DNA of 56,113 bases, taken from contig CALGJQ010000067.1 in assembly GCA_937928545.1 (NCBI GenBank), positions 1-56,113 of the forward strand. The letters run 5' to 3'. Shown here one piece after another: positions 1 through 7,284 of this stretch; the stretch's first letter is position 1, and the number at the start of each line of letters is the position of its first letter. The DNA comes from an uncultured Verrucomicrobiales bacterium (GTDB taxonomy: Bacteria; Verrucomicrobiota; Verrucomicrobiia; Verrucomicrobiales; Akkermansiaceae). The notes below the pieces were generated by a model, which ran no database searches, was not told the origin of the DNA, and saw only the letters and a program-made list of their open reading frames with translations. The position numbers and the translations under genes are program-made.

Positions 1-1323
1 GATACGCTCCCCTCCTTCTAAAAGACGTTCATAAAAGATCCGTTCTCGAGCCGCCCGAGGCTCCAGCAAGACCAAACCCTCGTCCCCCTCTAAAAGCGCG
101 TATTGGTCAGAGAGTGCTCCCACGATCCGAAAATCCGGCGCTGCGGCAAGGTCTTCTCCCGCTTCCTCGACCTGCAGCTCAGCTTGTTTCTCATGCCGCC
201 AAGTCACTTCAACCGGCTTCGCTTTTTCTTGTTCAAGGACCACTTCTTCCCGCTCCCGGACGATTTGCTGTGAGCCTTTGACAATTTCCAAACTCACCTT
301 CGGGCTCGGTTTTAGCACGACTTCACGCACGGGGCTTGGTCGCAATGCCCCCTCAATCGCATCCATGATCGCAATACGAATCTGTGCGGGATCGGCAAAG
401 CGCACTTCCCGTTTTGCGGGGTGCACGTTGACGTCCACGAGCGCGGGATCCATCGAGATCCAAAGCCAAGCCGCTGGCTGCAGGCCTTCTTGCAAAGCTC
501 CTTTAAAACCCTCTTTCAGTGCCCTTGAAATCGTTAAATCTTCGACCGGTCGTCCATTCAAAAAGACATACTGATGTTTCCGGCCCCGTCGCGCAAATGA
601 AGCGGGCAAGAGGGCTCCTTCAATCACGATCCCTCGTCGTTCATGACGCGGCACGGAGATGAGCGCTTTGCCCGATTCTCCACCCGTCATCGCCTCGATC
701 CGCACCCGACGGTCTGAAGTTGCGGGGAGGTCAAGAATCGTCCGTCCATCCTTTCGTAAGTTCCAGCCAATCCCCGGAGTGCAAAGCGCGTGCAAACGGA
801 TTTGATGATCAATGTGCGCCGCTTCGGTCGATTCCGCTTTCAAGAATTTCTTCCGCGCCGGAACGTTGAAAAAGAGGTCCCGCACTTCAATGCTCGTTCC
901 CACCGGACAGCCAACCGCCTTCGGTTCATGAGCTTTCCCACCGTCCACTTTCACTTCGGTTCCCTCGGTCGCCTCGGCCTCGCGCGTCAGCATCGTAAAT
1001 CGCGACACACTGGCAATACTCGGCAAAGCCTCACCTCGAAATCCCAAGGTCGAAATCCCATTCAAATCCTCTGAAGTCCGAAGTTTACTCGTGGCATGTC
1101 GCTCCAAAGAACGCAGCGCATCTTCTGCACTCATCCCACACCCATCATCCCGCACCCGCAGCATCGCCACGCCCCCCTTCTGGATTTCCACCTCGATTTT
1201 TCGCGCACCCGCATCGATCGCATTTTCGACCAATTCCTTAATCACACTAGATGGGCGCTCGATGACCTCCCCAGCCGCCACTTGGCTAGCTAGAGTCTCG
1301 GACATCACTTCCACCGTCGGCAT
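1..1323 (-). CDS. mutL: DNA mismatch repair protein MutL (3' end outside window)
   Basis: MutL is the GHKL-family ATPase that couples MutS mismatch recognition to strand removal. The reading frame starts at ATG 1323 and stays open to base 1, giving 441 residues; the C-terminus lies outside the window. Near the N-terminus the GHKL motifs are clear: KELVENAIDAGA, DDGCGM and GFRGEALPSIASV. HPAKREVRF follows at about residue 320 at the end of the transducer domain. The remaining sequence enters a variable linker and the start of the C-terminal dimerisation domain, so any endonuclease motif cannot be judged. A vapBC pair lies upstream, with 93 bp between them. The family call is certain from the ATPase motifs. 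Confidence 0.97.
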   Translation of the reverse strand, partial: MPTVEVMSETLASQVAAGEVIERPSSVIKELVENAIDAGARKIEVEIQKGGVAMLRVRDDGCGMSAEDALRSLERHATSKLRTSEDLNGISTLGFRGEALPSIASVSRFTMLTREAEATEGTEVKVDGGKAHEPKAVGCPVGTSIEVRDLFFNVPARKKFLKAESTEAAHIDHQIRLHALCTPGIGWNLRKDGRTILDLPATSDRRVRIEAMTGGESGKALISVPRHERRGIVIEGALLPASFARRGRKHQYVFLNGRPVEDLTISRALKEGFKGALQEGLQPAAWLWISMDPALVDVNVHPAKREVRFADPAQIRIAIMDAIEGALRPSPVREVVLKPSPKVSLEIVKGSQQIVREREEVVLEQEKAKPVEVTWRHEKQAELQVEEAGEDLAAAPDFRIVGALSDQYALLEGDEGLVLLEPRAARERIFYERLLEGGERI

Positions 1324-1416
1324 GCTCAAAGCCTAAAGCCTTCCCCCCAAGGGTCAGTCACAAAAATTGGGGATTCGCGAAAAGTTCCAAAGTATCAGTG
1401 CTTGAAAATTGTAAAA

Positions 1417-1803
1417 TCACTTCCTTTTGGAGTGCCTCACATAAATAACCCCATCCAAACCCTCCAAATCGGCATCTTGTGTGACCAAGTCGGCTCTTTC
1501 CTGCCTCGCAGTCGTGTAAATAATGCCATCAGCCAATGGGAGCTTAAGACGATGACTTAATTCTGCGGCGAAAATTGCAAGTTGGTCGTCCAGTGGAATG
1601 ACTCTCCCTTGTTTCATGACGGCAATCGCAGCAAGGGCATCCGACTCGTTTGCCTCTCGCAACATCCATCGATAAACCTCCGTGAGCGTGATCGCGGGAA
1701 CTATTAAGTCTTCAGTGTCTTCAATAGCTGCTGCAAATTGGTCCGAGTTTGGTCCATCGACAAAATACTCGATCCAAGCGGAAGAGTCGACTATCGTAGG
1801 CAT
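1417..1803 (-). CDS. vapC: PIN-domain toxin, VapC family
   Basis: This is a 128-residue PIN-domain protein, the usual length for VapC RNase toxins. It begins with a beta strand carrying D6 (TIVDSSAW). Further acidic residues expected for the metal site are E42 (LTEVYRW), D92 (PLADGIIYTTA) and D110/D112 (TQDADLEGL). The start overlaps the end of the upstream antitoxin gene by 13 bp, the translational coupling typical of such pairs. VapC toxins cleave tRNA or rRNA; the target here cannot be told. The pair probably represses its own transcription through the antitoxin. It could also be a domesticated stabilising module. The toxin family is clear and the activity is inferred. Confidence 0.9.
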   Translation of the reverse strand: MPTIVDSSAWIEYFVDGPNSDQFAAAIEDTEDLIVPAITLTEVYRWMLREANESDALAAIAVMKQGRVIPLDDQLAIFAAELSHRLKLPLADGIIYTTARQERADLVTQDADLEGLDGVIYVRHSKRK

Positions 1804-2003
1804 CGCTCGGTATCTCGTTCGAAGTTGTTTTTCTTACCTTTTAAGAACCCACGTAGGTCTTTCGCGGGGCGAAGTGGCACGAGTTCAATTCGTCCATCCA
1901 GTTCAATCATTTCTATCTTGTCTCCTGGAAGAAGTGCGTATTTTTCCCGAACTGCCTTTGGAATGACGACCTGGTATTTTGGAGATATTGTGACCTGTGA
2001 CAT
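1791..2003 (-). CDS. vapB: AbrB/SpoVT-type antitoxin, VapB-like
   Basis: This 70-residue protein has the swapped-hairpin AbrB fold signature: VTISPKYQVVIPKAVRE, followed by LLPGDKIEMIELDGRIELVP. That domain binds the toxin operon promoter. The basic C-terminal tail (FLKGKKNNFERDTERCLR) is the expected toxin-binding part. It lies directly upstream of, and overlaps by 13 bp, a PIN-domain gene, which fixes its role as an antitoxin. The start at 2003 is the first ATG, in good register with the domain. A promoter is expected in the 137 bp shared with the divergent gmk gene, though none stands out. Confidence 0.9.
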   Translation of the reverse strand: MSQVTISPKYQVVIPKAVREKYALLPGDKIEMIELDGRIELVPLRPAKDLRGFLKGKKNNFERDTERCLR

Positions 2004-2140
2004 ATCGATAGGGTCAGTGTAATACCATTTGTTGATCGATTCAAGCGCCTTAGGAAATCAATTAAATCAGAGACGTGAAGACTCTATCCAGAACAAGCTC
2101 CACTCTTTACCTTTCTAGCCTCCAACTCTACCGTCTCCCC

Positions 2141-2737
2141 GTGACTTCACGCAGCGGAATTCTTCTCCTCGTTTCAGGGCCTTCGGGTTCTGGAAAAACG
2201 ACTTTATGCCGTCGCCTCGCTGATGAGGGTGAGGCTCATTACTCGATCTCCTGCACCACCCGAGCCGCTCGCGAAGGCGAGGAGAATGGCAAAGATTACC
2301 ACTTTCTCACTCAGGAAGATTTCCGCGCCCGCATCGCTGCAGATGAGCTTTTGGAGCATGCTGAGGTTCACGGAAATTTCTACGGCACCCTCAAGTCGGA
2401 GGTCCTGGATCACATTGCAAAGGGCATTGATGTGGTGATGGACATCGATGTCCAAGGAGCGGCGCAAGTCCGCGCGTGTGAAGATCCGCAAATCAAAACC
2501 GCTCTCATCGATCTCTTCGTGATGCCTCCGAGCGAGGAGGAACTCTTGGCCCGCCTCACCGGGCGCGGAACCGATGCGGAGGACGTCATAGCGCTACGCA
2601 TGAAAAACGCCCTCGAAGAGATGGAACATTGGCCCAAGTATTCCTATCGCTTGCTTTCCGCGACACGTGAGGAAGATTATCTCAACTTCAAGTCGCTCAT
2701 CCTCGCCGAGCGACTTCGCATCTCCCGTCTCAAATGA
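2141..2737 (+). CDS. gmk: guanylate kinase
   Basis: Guanylate kinase phosphorylates GMP to GDP with ATP in purine nucleotide synthesis. The P-loop GPSGSGKTT is near the N-terminus, followed by the GMP-binding region (ENGKDYHFLT), AEVHGNFYGT and DIDVQGAAQVR, all standard for the family. I chose the GTG at 2141 because it gives 198 residues and places the P-loop about 13 residues in, as in known enzymes. A second in-frame GTG at 2075 would add 22 unconserved residues. The stop overlaps the ATG of the next gene in an ATGA arrangement. The usual neighbour rpoZ is not between them. One small oddity is TTRAARE in place of the usual TTRxPRxGE. Confidence 0.95.
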   Translation: MTSRSGILLLVSGPSGSGKTTLCRRLADEGEAHYSISCTTRAAREGEENGKDYHFLTQEDFRARIAADELLEHAEVHGNFYGTLKSEVLDHIAKGIDVVMDIDVQGAAQVRACEDPQIKTALIDLFVMPPSEEELLARLTGRGTDAEDVIALRMKNALEEMEHWPKYSYRLLSATREEDYLNFKSLILAERLRISRLK

Positions 2738-3261
2738 ACATCGTCCTCGGAATCACCGGCTCCATCGCCGCTTACAAAGCGGCCGACCTCGCGAGCCAGT
2801 TCACGAAGCTTGGCCATGAGGTCCATGTGGTCATGACCAAGGCTGCGGCTGAATTCATCACTCCCCTCACCTTGCAGGTTCTCTCTCGCCACTCCGTCCT
2901 CACCTCGTGGGAAGACGAGAAGAATTCTTGGAAGCCCGGCCACATTGAACTTGCCGACAATGCCGACCTTTTCCTCGTCGCTCCCGCTTGCGCCGACACC
3001 CTCGGCCAATTCGCAAACGGCCTCGCGCCTGATCCCCTCTCCGCAATTTACCTTGCCCTGCCTCTGGAAACACCGAAGTTCATCGCTCCGGCCATGAATG
3101 GTAAGATGTGGCAGCATCCTGCGACCCAACGAAATTTGGCCCAACTCAAAAAGGATGGGGTGAAATTCATCGATCCCGCCGAAGGCGATTTAGCCTGTGG
3201 TTACCAAGGCGTAGGGCGGCTCGCGGAGATCGAAACAATCTTGTCGACTTGCCTGAAATGA
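2734..3261 (+). CDS. coaC: phosphopantothenoylcysteine decarboxylase-type flavoprotein
   Basis: This HFCD-family flavoprotein decarboxylates 4'-phosphopantothenoylcysteine in coenzyme A synthesis. At 175 residues it is only the CoaC half; there is no fused CoaB synthetase domain and no CoaB gene follows. Visible motifs are GITGSIAAYKAADL at the N-terminus (FMN binding), HIELADNADL with the catalytic His, PAMNGKMW (substrate binding) and LACGYQGVGR, which carries the flap cysteine. It overlaps gmk by 4 bp and is surely co-transcribed with it. A related dodecin-like or UbiX-type role is less likely given the PxMNxxMW motif. Confidence 0.9.
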   Translation: MNIVLGITGSIAAYKAADLASQFTKLGHEVHVVMTKAAAEFITPLTLQVLSRHSVLTSWEDEKNSWKPGHIELADNADLFLVAPACADTLGQFANGLAPDPLSAIYLALPLETPKFIAPAMNGKMWQHPATQRNLAQLKKDGVKFIDPAEGDLACGYQGVGRLAEIETILSTCLK

Positions 3262-3302
3262 AAATAGTCGGAATAGAAATCTAGGGTCTCACTCCTAGAG
3301 AT

Positions 3303-3713
3303 ATGAAACCCATATTCGCTTGGACCCTTCGCCTCATTCCAGCCATCATCGTTGGACAAACCCTTCCTTTCAAATTCGCAGGAGCTGCTGACCCCGTCAG
3401 ACTTTTCACTTCGCTTGCGGACAAAGCTTTCGGGAATCCTGGACTCGAAGCAGTGCTTCGCCTCGGAACCGGAGTTGTGGAATTGATTGCCGTCGTGCTT
3501 CTCCTCATTCCGAAGCAGAGCTTCAAAGGTGCTCTGCTCACCGCAGGAACGATGCTTGGCGCGCTTGCAAGTCACGCACTCTTCATTGGCTTCGCGGGCT
3601 ACGGCCCGCTGCCGATCATGGCGCTCATCGCTCTCGCCGCCTCAGCTACTTACATCTTAGGAAATAGGAATGAGATCAGCTTGAGCAATCGGGACGAGAA
3701 AGCTTACGCATAA
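3303..3713 (+). CDS. DoxX-like integral membrane protein
   Basis: This is a 136-residue membrane protein with four predicted membrane segments: about residues 5-25, 50-70, 78-98 and 102-120. Its length and pattern, with GLEAVLRLGTGVVELIAVVLLL in the second helix, fit the DoxX/DoxX-like family. The function of such proteins is poorly defined; some take part in quinone-linked redox reactions. It starts at ATG 3303, 41 bp after coaC, and could be read from the same transcript. An imperfect hairpin (CTAGG...CCTAG, 3282-3299) lies between them. Its last 10 bp overlap the end of trpD on the other strand. Confidence 0.7.
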   Translation: MKPIFAWTLRLIPAIIVGQTLPFKFAGAADPVRLFTSLADKAFGNPGLEAVLRLGTGVVELIAVVLLLIPKQSFKGALLTAGTMLGALASHALFIGFAGYGPLPIMALIALAASATYILGNRNEISLSNRDEKAYA

Positions 3714-4744
3714 TTCTGAAGAAGGCGAAGGCGCTCTAGGGCGCTTCCGTCTTGAATCACTTCCCTCGCTTTTTCTAATCCCTTGCCGAGATTGTCGGCG
3801 AGACCCGCGCAGGAAATCGCAGCCGCCGCATTGAGTAAAACCATGTCGCGTTTTGCGCCCTCTTCTTTCCCCGAAAGGATGTTTTCAAGAATCGCGGCAT
3901 TCTCAGCAGCATCACCTCCTTGAAGCTCACTGACCTCGGCAATTTGAAGTCCGAAGTCGCTCGGCGAAACTTCTTCATCCACCAACTTCTGATATCGGCC
4001 TGACTTACAAATCCGAGTCCCGCCCATCAGGCTTATTTCATCGACCGCGCGCCCATCGGCGGTGCTGCCATTCACGACCCAGGCGCTATCGCGTCCAAGA
4101 CGTTGTAGAATTTCCGCGAAAACAGGGCAGAGCTTTTGGTCAAAGACCCCGACCAATTGGCATTCGGGATTGGCGGGATTGAGAAGCGGCCCGATGAGAT
4201 TAAAAATCGTCCGTTGACCTTGTTCAGCGAGCATCTTGCGCACCGGCACCACTGCCTTAAAGGCGGGATGATACTGGGGCGCAAAGAGAAAACCCACACC
4301 CGCTTTCTCTAAGCAAGTCCCGACTTGTTCCGAAGGGAGATCAATCCCAATCCCGAGAGCTTCTAAAACATCCGCTCCCCCGCTCTTTGAAGTAATGCCT
4401 CGGTTTCCGTGCTTCACAACAATCCCACCAGCCGCCGCGACGACAAACATGCTCGTGGTCGAGACGTTGAAGAGGTCCAGCTTGTCCCCGCCCGTTCCGC
4501 AGACATCAATCGTGGGCCCTTCAAAGGATTGCCCATAGAAGGAAGGCTTCACCGCCTTCTCCAGGAAAACGGAAACAAACTCCGCAATCTCGGCGGCGGT
4601 CTCCCCCTTTTCTGCGAGAGATTTTAAGAGCCGAGCTTTCTTTTCAACATCACCAGCTTCATCGAGAAGAAAATTAGCGGCGACCGAAACCTCGCGAGGC
4701 TGGAGATCTTCTTTACTCTCAAGATGTTGAATCAAGCTGTCCAT
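3704..4744 (-). CDS. trpD: anthranilate phosphoribosyltransferase
   Basis: TrpD transfers phosphoribose from PRPP to anthranilate in tryptophan synthesis. The glycine-rich PRPP loop CGTGGDKLDLFNVST and the following VVKHGNRGITSKSGGADVLEALG are diagnostic. HPAFKAVVPVRKML and NLIGPLLNP are also typical. The ATG at 4744 gives 346 residues, matching the family, and starts directly on the N-terminal helical domain (MDSLIQHLE). An ATG at 4780 would add 12 residues with no family match. No other trp gene is nearby, so the pathway genes are scattered. The stop overlaps the convergent DoxX-like gene by 10 bp. Confidence 0.96.
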   Translation of the reverse strand: MDSLIQHLESKEDLQPREVSVAANFLLDEAGDVEKKARLLKSLAEKGETAAEIAEFVSVFLEKAVKPSFYGQSFEGPTIDVCGTGGDKLDLFNVSTTSMFVVAAAGGIVVKHGNRGITSKSGGADVLEALGIGIDLPSEQVGTCLEKAGVGFLFAPQYHPAFKAVVPVRKMLAEQGQRTIFNLIGPLLNPANPECQLVGVFDQKLCPVFAEILQRLGRDSAWVVNGSTADGRAVDEISLMGGTRICKSGRYQKLVDEEVSPSDFGLQIAEVSELQGGDAAENAAILENILSGKEEGAKRDMVLLNAAAAISCAGLADNLGKGLEKAREVIQDGSALERLRLLQNYA

Positions 4745-4856
4745 GCCTTTGAGACTAGCACAAGCTTTCGCCGCATCCAAGCTGTTCCAGAAGAGAGCTA
4801 ATCTCGATTTTTTGAACTCCTCTTTTTATCCTGAGTGATTAGAAAGGTCAGAGCGA

Positions 4857-5747
4857 ATGGACGAAGAAGAAGGCATTGAAGAAATCATGCGCCGCGTGCG
4901 CCGCGTCGAGATCCGCGCCCGCCGCTTGGCGCAGGATGTTTTCTCGGGAGATTACGCCTCTTCGGTCCGAGGTCAGGGCTTGGATTTCGATGAATTTCGC
5001 GAGTATCAACCGGGCGATGAAATTCGCTTCATCGACTGGAATGTCACCGCTCGCATGGAGGCTCCTTACATTCGTAAGTTCCGCGAAGAGCGAGAACTCT
5101 CGGTCATTCTTGCCGTCGATATTTCGGGATCGACCGACTACGGGAGCGACTTCCTCAGCAAACGCGAACGTGCGGCCGAGCTCGCGGCTCTTCTCGGTTT
5201 CAGCGCCACTCATAATGGGGATAAAGTCGGGCTTCTCCTCTTCGCAAAAGACCCCGTTCTTTACCTCCCCCCAGCCAAGGGTGGTCGGGCCGTTCTTCGA
5301 GCCGTTCGTGAAATCCTCACCGTCAAAGCGCCCAATCCCGGGACTTCGATTTCCGAGGCCTCGAAGTTCCTCCTCCAAACTCTCAAGCGTAAAGGGCTCG
5401 TCTTTATGATCTCTGACTTCGTAGATTGGGGGTTCGAAAAACCTCTTGGCACTCTCGCTCGTCAGCACGACCTCATCGCCCTCCCCTTGCTCGATCCCCT
5501 TGAGAAGAAGCTTCCGAATGTCGGTAAGGTCTACTTGCGAGATCCCGAAAGTGGCCATGAGGTTCTTGTCAATACCTCGAACAGCAACACTCGTATGGGC
5601 ATGTCGAAGCTCTCAAAAAGATACCGTGAGGGTTTGGATTCGTTTTTTAGTAAGCATGGTATTGATTCCGCAAACATCTCGACCAAACACGACTACCTCG
5701 CCGAGCTTCATCGCCTCTTTCAACGCCGAGCCCATCGCCGCCGCTAA
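4857..5747 (+). CDS. DUF58 family protein, first gene of Bat-type operon
   Basis: DUF58 proteins carry a vWA-like fold and are usually found with MoxR AAA+ ATPases and Bat proteins. The signature LDFDEFREYQPGDEIRFIDW and the following RMEAPYIRKFREERE are textbook. A vWA-type metal motif follows at DISGS. At 296 residues it is normal length and has no membrane segment. It begins a run of five closely spaced genes reaching 11570, with only 2 bp to the next one. The MoxR ATPase that usually precedes it is absent; the upstream gene is trpD on the opposite strand. A possible weak ribosome site, AAAGG, lies about 11 bp before the ATG. Confidence 0.9.
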   Translation: MDEEEGIEEIMRRVRRVEIRARRLAQDVFSGDYASSVRGQGLDFDEFREYQPGDEIRFIDWNVTARMEAPYIRKFREERELSVILAVDISGSTDYGSDFLSKRERAAELAALLGFSATHNGDKVGLLLFAKDPVLYLPPAKGGRAVLRAVREILTVKAPNPGTSISEASKFLLQTLKRKGLVFMISDFVDWGFEKPLGTLARQHDLIALPLLDPLEKKLPNVGKVYLRDPESGHEVLVNTSNSNTRMGMSKLSKRYREGLDSFFSKHGIDSANISTKHDYLAELHRLFQRRAHRRR

Positions 5748-5749
5748 TT

Positions 5750-6262
5750 ATGGATTCTGAAGCCCCCCTTAGCCTCGATCACGGGATTCCTGATCCGGAG
5801 ACTTATCTCCCCGGAACGCCGCCTTGGGTCTGGTGGTTAGTCGTGGCGGCCGTCCTTCTTTCTCTCCTCTTACTTTGGTTCATTATTTCCTATTTCAGAC
5901 CTTCCAAAGTCACTCCGCCGAGCCTTCCTAAAAGAGACTTTTATGCCGCCGCTTCCAGGAGTCTTCGTGAGCTTGAAGAGGATGCTCATTCACGCCCCCT
6001 TGCCGAAGTGGCCGCTCATTCTTCTCTCGCGATTCGGGTTTATCTTGCTGGTTCACTATCTGAACCCGCGCTCTACGAAACGGTAGAAGAATTCAAAGCC
6101 CGCCAGCCCAATTTACCCCGTGAAGCAGAAGCTCTCTTAAGTGATCTCAACGACGCCAAGTATTCCCGCTCCACCATCGATCCCGAACGCGCGCGCGACT
6201 TTATTGATCGTTCGAAACAGTGTCTCAAAACGATTCACTCAGCCCAAAACGTGACGACATGA
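5750..6262 (+). CDS. DUF4381-like membrane protein in Bat operon
   Basis: This 170-residue protein has one membrane helix at about residues 25-48 (WVWWLVVAAVLLSLLLLWF). A cytoplasmic alpha-helical part follows, resembling DUF4381, a family found between DUF58 and BatA genes in many aerotolerance operons. There is no catalytic motif. Its role is presumably to help assemble the membrane vWA complex. It starts 2 bp after the DUF58 gene and overlaps batA in an ATGA arrangement, so all are on one transcript. Identity rests on context plus topology as much as on sequence. Confidence 0.75.
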   Translation: MDSEAPLSLDHGIPDPETYLPGTPPWVWWLVVAAVLLSLLLLWFIISYFRPSKVTPPSLPKRDFYAAASRSLRELEEDAHSRPLAEVAAHSSLAIRVYLAGSLSEPALYETVEEFKARQPNLPREAEALLSDLNDAKYSRSTIDPERARDFIDRSKQCLKTIHSAQNVTT

Positions 6263-7284
6263 CTTTGTTCAACGATTACGTCTTGGCCGAGCCTTGGTGG
6301 CTTCTCCTCCTTCTCGCTGTTCCCTTCCTCATGTTTCTCGGTTATCGCGAGGGCTCGCGGAGTTGGATCGTTTACCCGACCTTGCGCGTGCTTGGGACTC
6401 TTGGAGTGAAGCCCAAAGATCGCGTCTTTCGTTTCGCGCCTCTCATTCTTCCGCTCATGCTCATTCCAGCGATCATTGCGATGGCAAGACCGCAGGAAGC
6501 GAAGAGTCGGACCTCCAGAACTGCGAGCGGCATCGATATCATGATCGCTCTCGACGTCTCTTATTCGATGTCGACCCCAGACTTCTTCGATTCGACCGCG
6601 AGAATGAGACGGGCCGAACGTCGCATCGAAGCCGCAAAAAAAATCATCAACGAATTCATCAAGCGTCGCCCCGATGATCGTATCGGCATCGTGAGTTTTG
6701 CAGCTCGCCCCTACACCGCCGCGCCCATCACGCTCGACCATCAAATTCTCGAGCTCACCCTCCGAGACATTGCACTAGTCAATAGTCGCACCGAAAGCGG
6801 AACGGCCATCGGCAGCGCCATCATGGCAGCCGGCGAGCGCCTTGAAAACCTCAAGCGCGATGATGAGCATGAGGAAAAGACCAAGAGCAAGGTCATCGTG
6901 CTCGTAACCGATGGCGCAAGTAATTCGGGGCAGCTCTCTCCGATTGAAGCCGCGGGCATCGTCGCAGATCTCGACATCAAAATCTACCCCGTTGCGATTG
7001 GAACCCCGCAAGGTCGTCTCAATGGAATGGCCACCGGGCAGGAATTCGATACAGAGACACTCAAGAAAATTGCTAAAACAACGAATGGAGATTTCTACCG
7101 AGCCCTCGACTACACCGGCTTACGCGAAGCCTTTAAAAGCATCGACGAACTCGAGAAAACCGAGGTGAAACGCAATACCTGGATTGTACGAAAAGAGCTC
7201 TACCCCTGGTTCATTGCTCCCTCCATCCTGCTCGTCTTTGGATTCCTCGTCTTTACCTCTTTTAACCCGCCACCCATGCCATGA
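6259..7284 (+). CDS. batA: BatA-like membrane vWA protein
   Basis: This is a 341-residue membrane-anchored von Willebrand A protein. It has N-terminal membrane helices at about residues 13-27 and 59-76, a vWA domain of about 220 residues, and a C-terminal helix near 316-334. The MIDAS metal site is complete: D99-S101-S103 in DVSYSMS, a Thr in ESGTAIGSA and VTDGASNSG. The family is linked to aerotolerance and envelope stress in Bacteroides, Leptospira and Francisella. I chose the ATG at 6259, which overlaps the previous stop; a GTG at 6220 would add 13 residues. The stop overlaps batB in the same way. Confidence 0.9.
   Translation: MTLFNDYVLAEPWWLLLLLAVPFLMFLGYREGSRSWIVYPTLRVLGTLGVKPKDRVFRFAPLILPLMLIPAIIAMARPQEAKSRTSRTASGIDIMIALDVSYSMSTPDFFDSTARMRRAERRIEAAKKIINEFIKRRPDDRIGIVSFAARPYTAAPITLDHQILELTLRDIALVNSRTESGTAIGSAIMAAGERLENLKRDDEHEEKTKSKVIVLVTDGASNSGQLSPIEAAGIVADLDIKIYPVAIGTPQGRLNGMATGQEFDTETLKKIAKTTNGDFYRALDYTGLREAFKSIDELEKTEVKRNTWIVRKELYPWFIAPSILLVFGFLVFTSFNPPPMP

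Noticed and set aside
4848..5558. 236-codon minus-strand frame opposite the DUF58 gene
   Set aside because: It mirrors the conserved DUF58 frame and has no family match.
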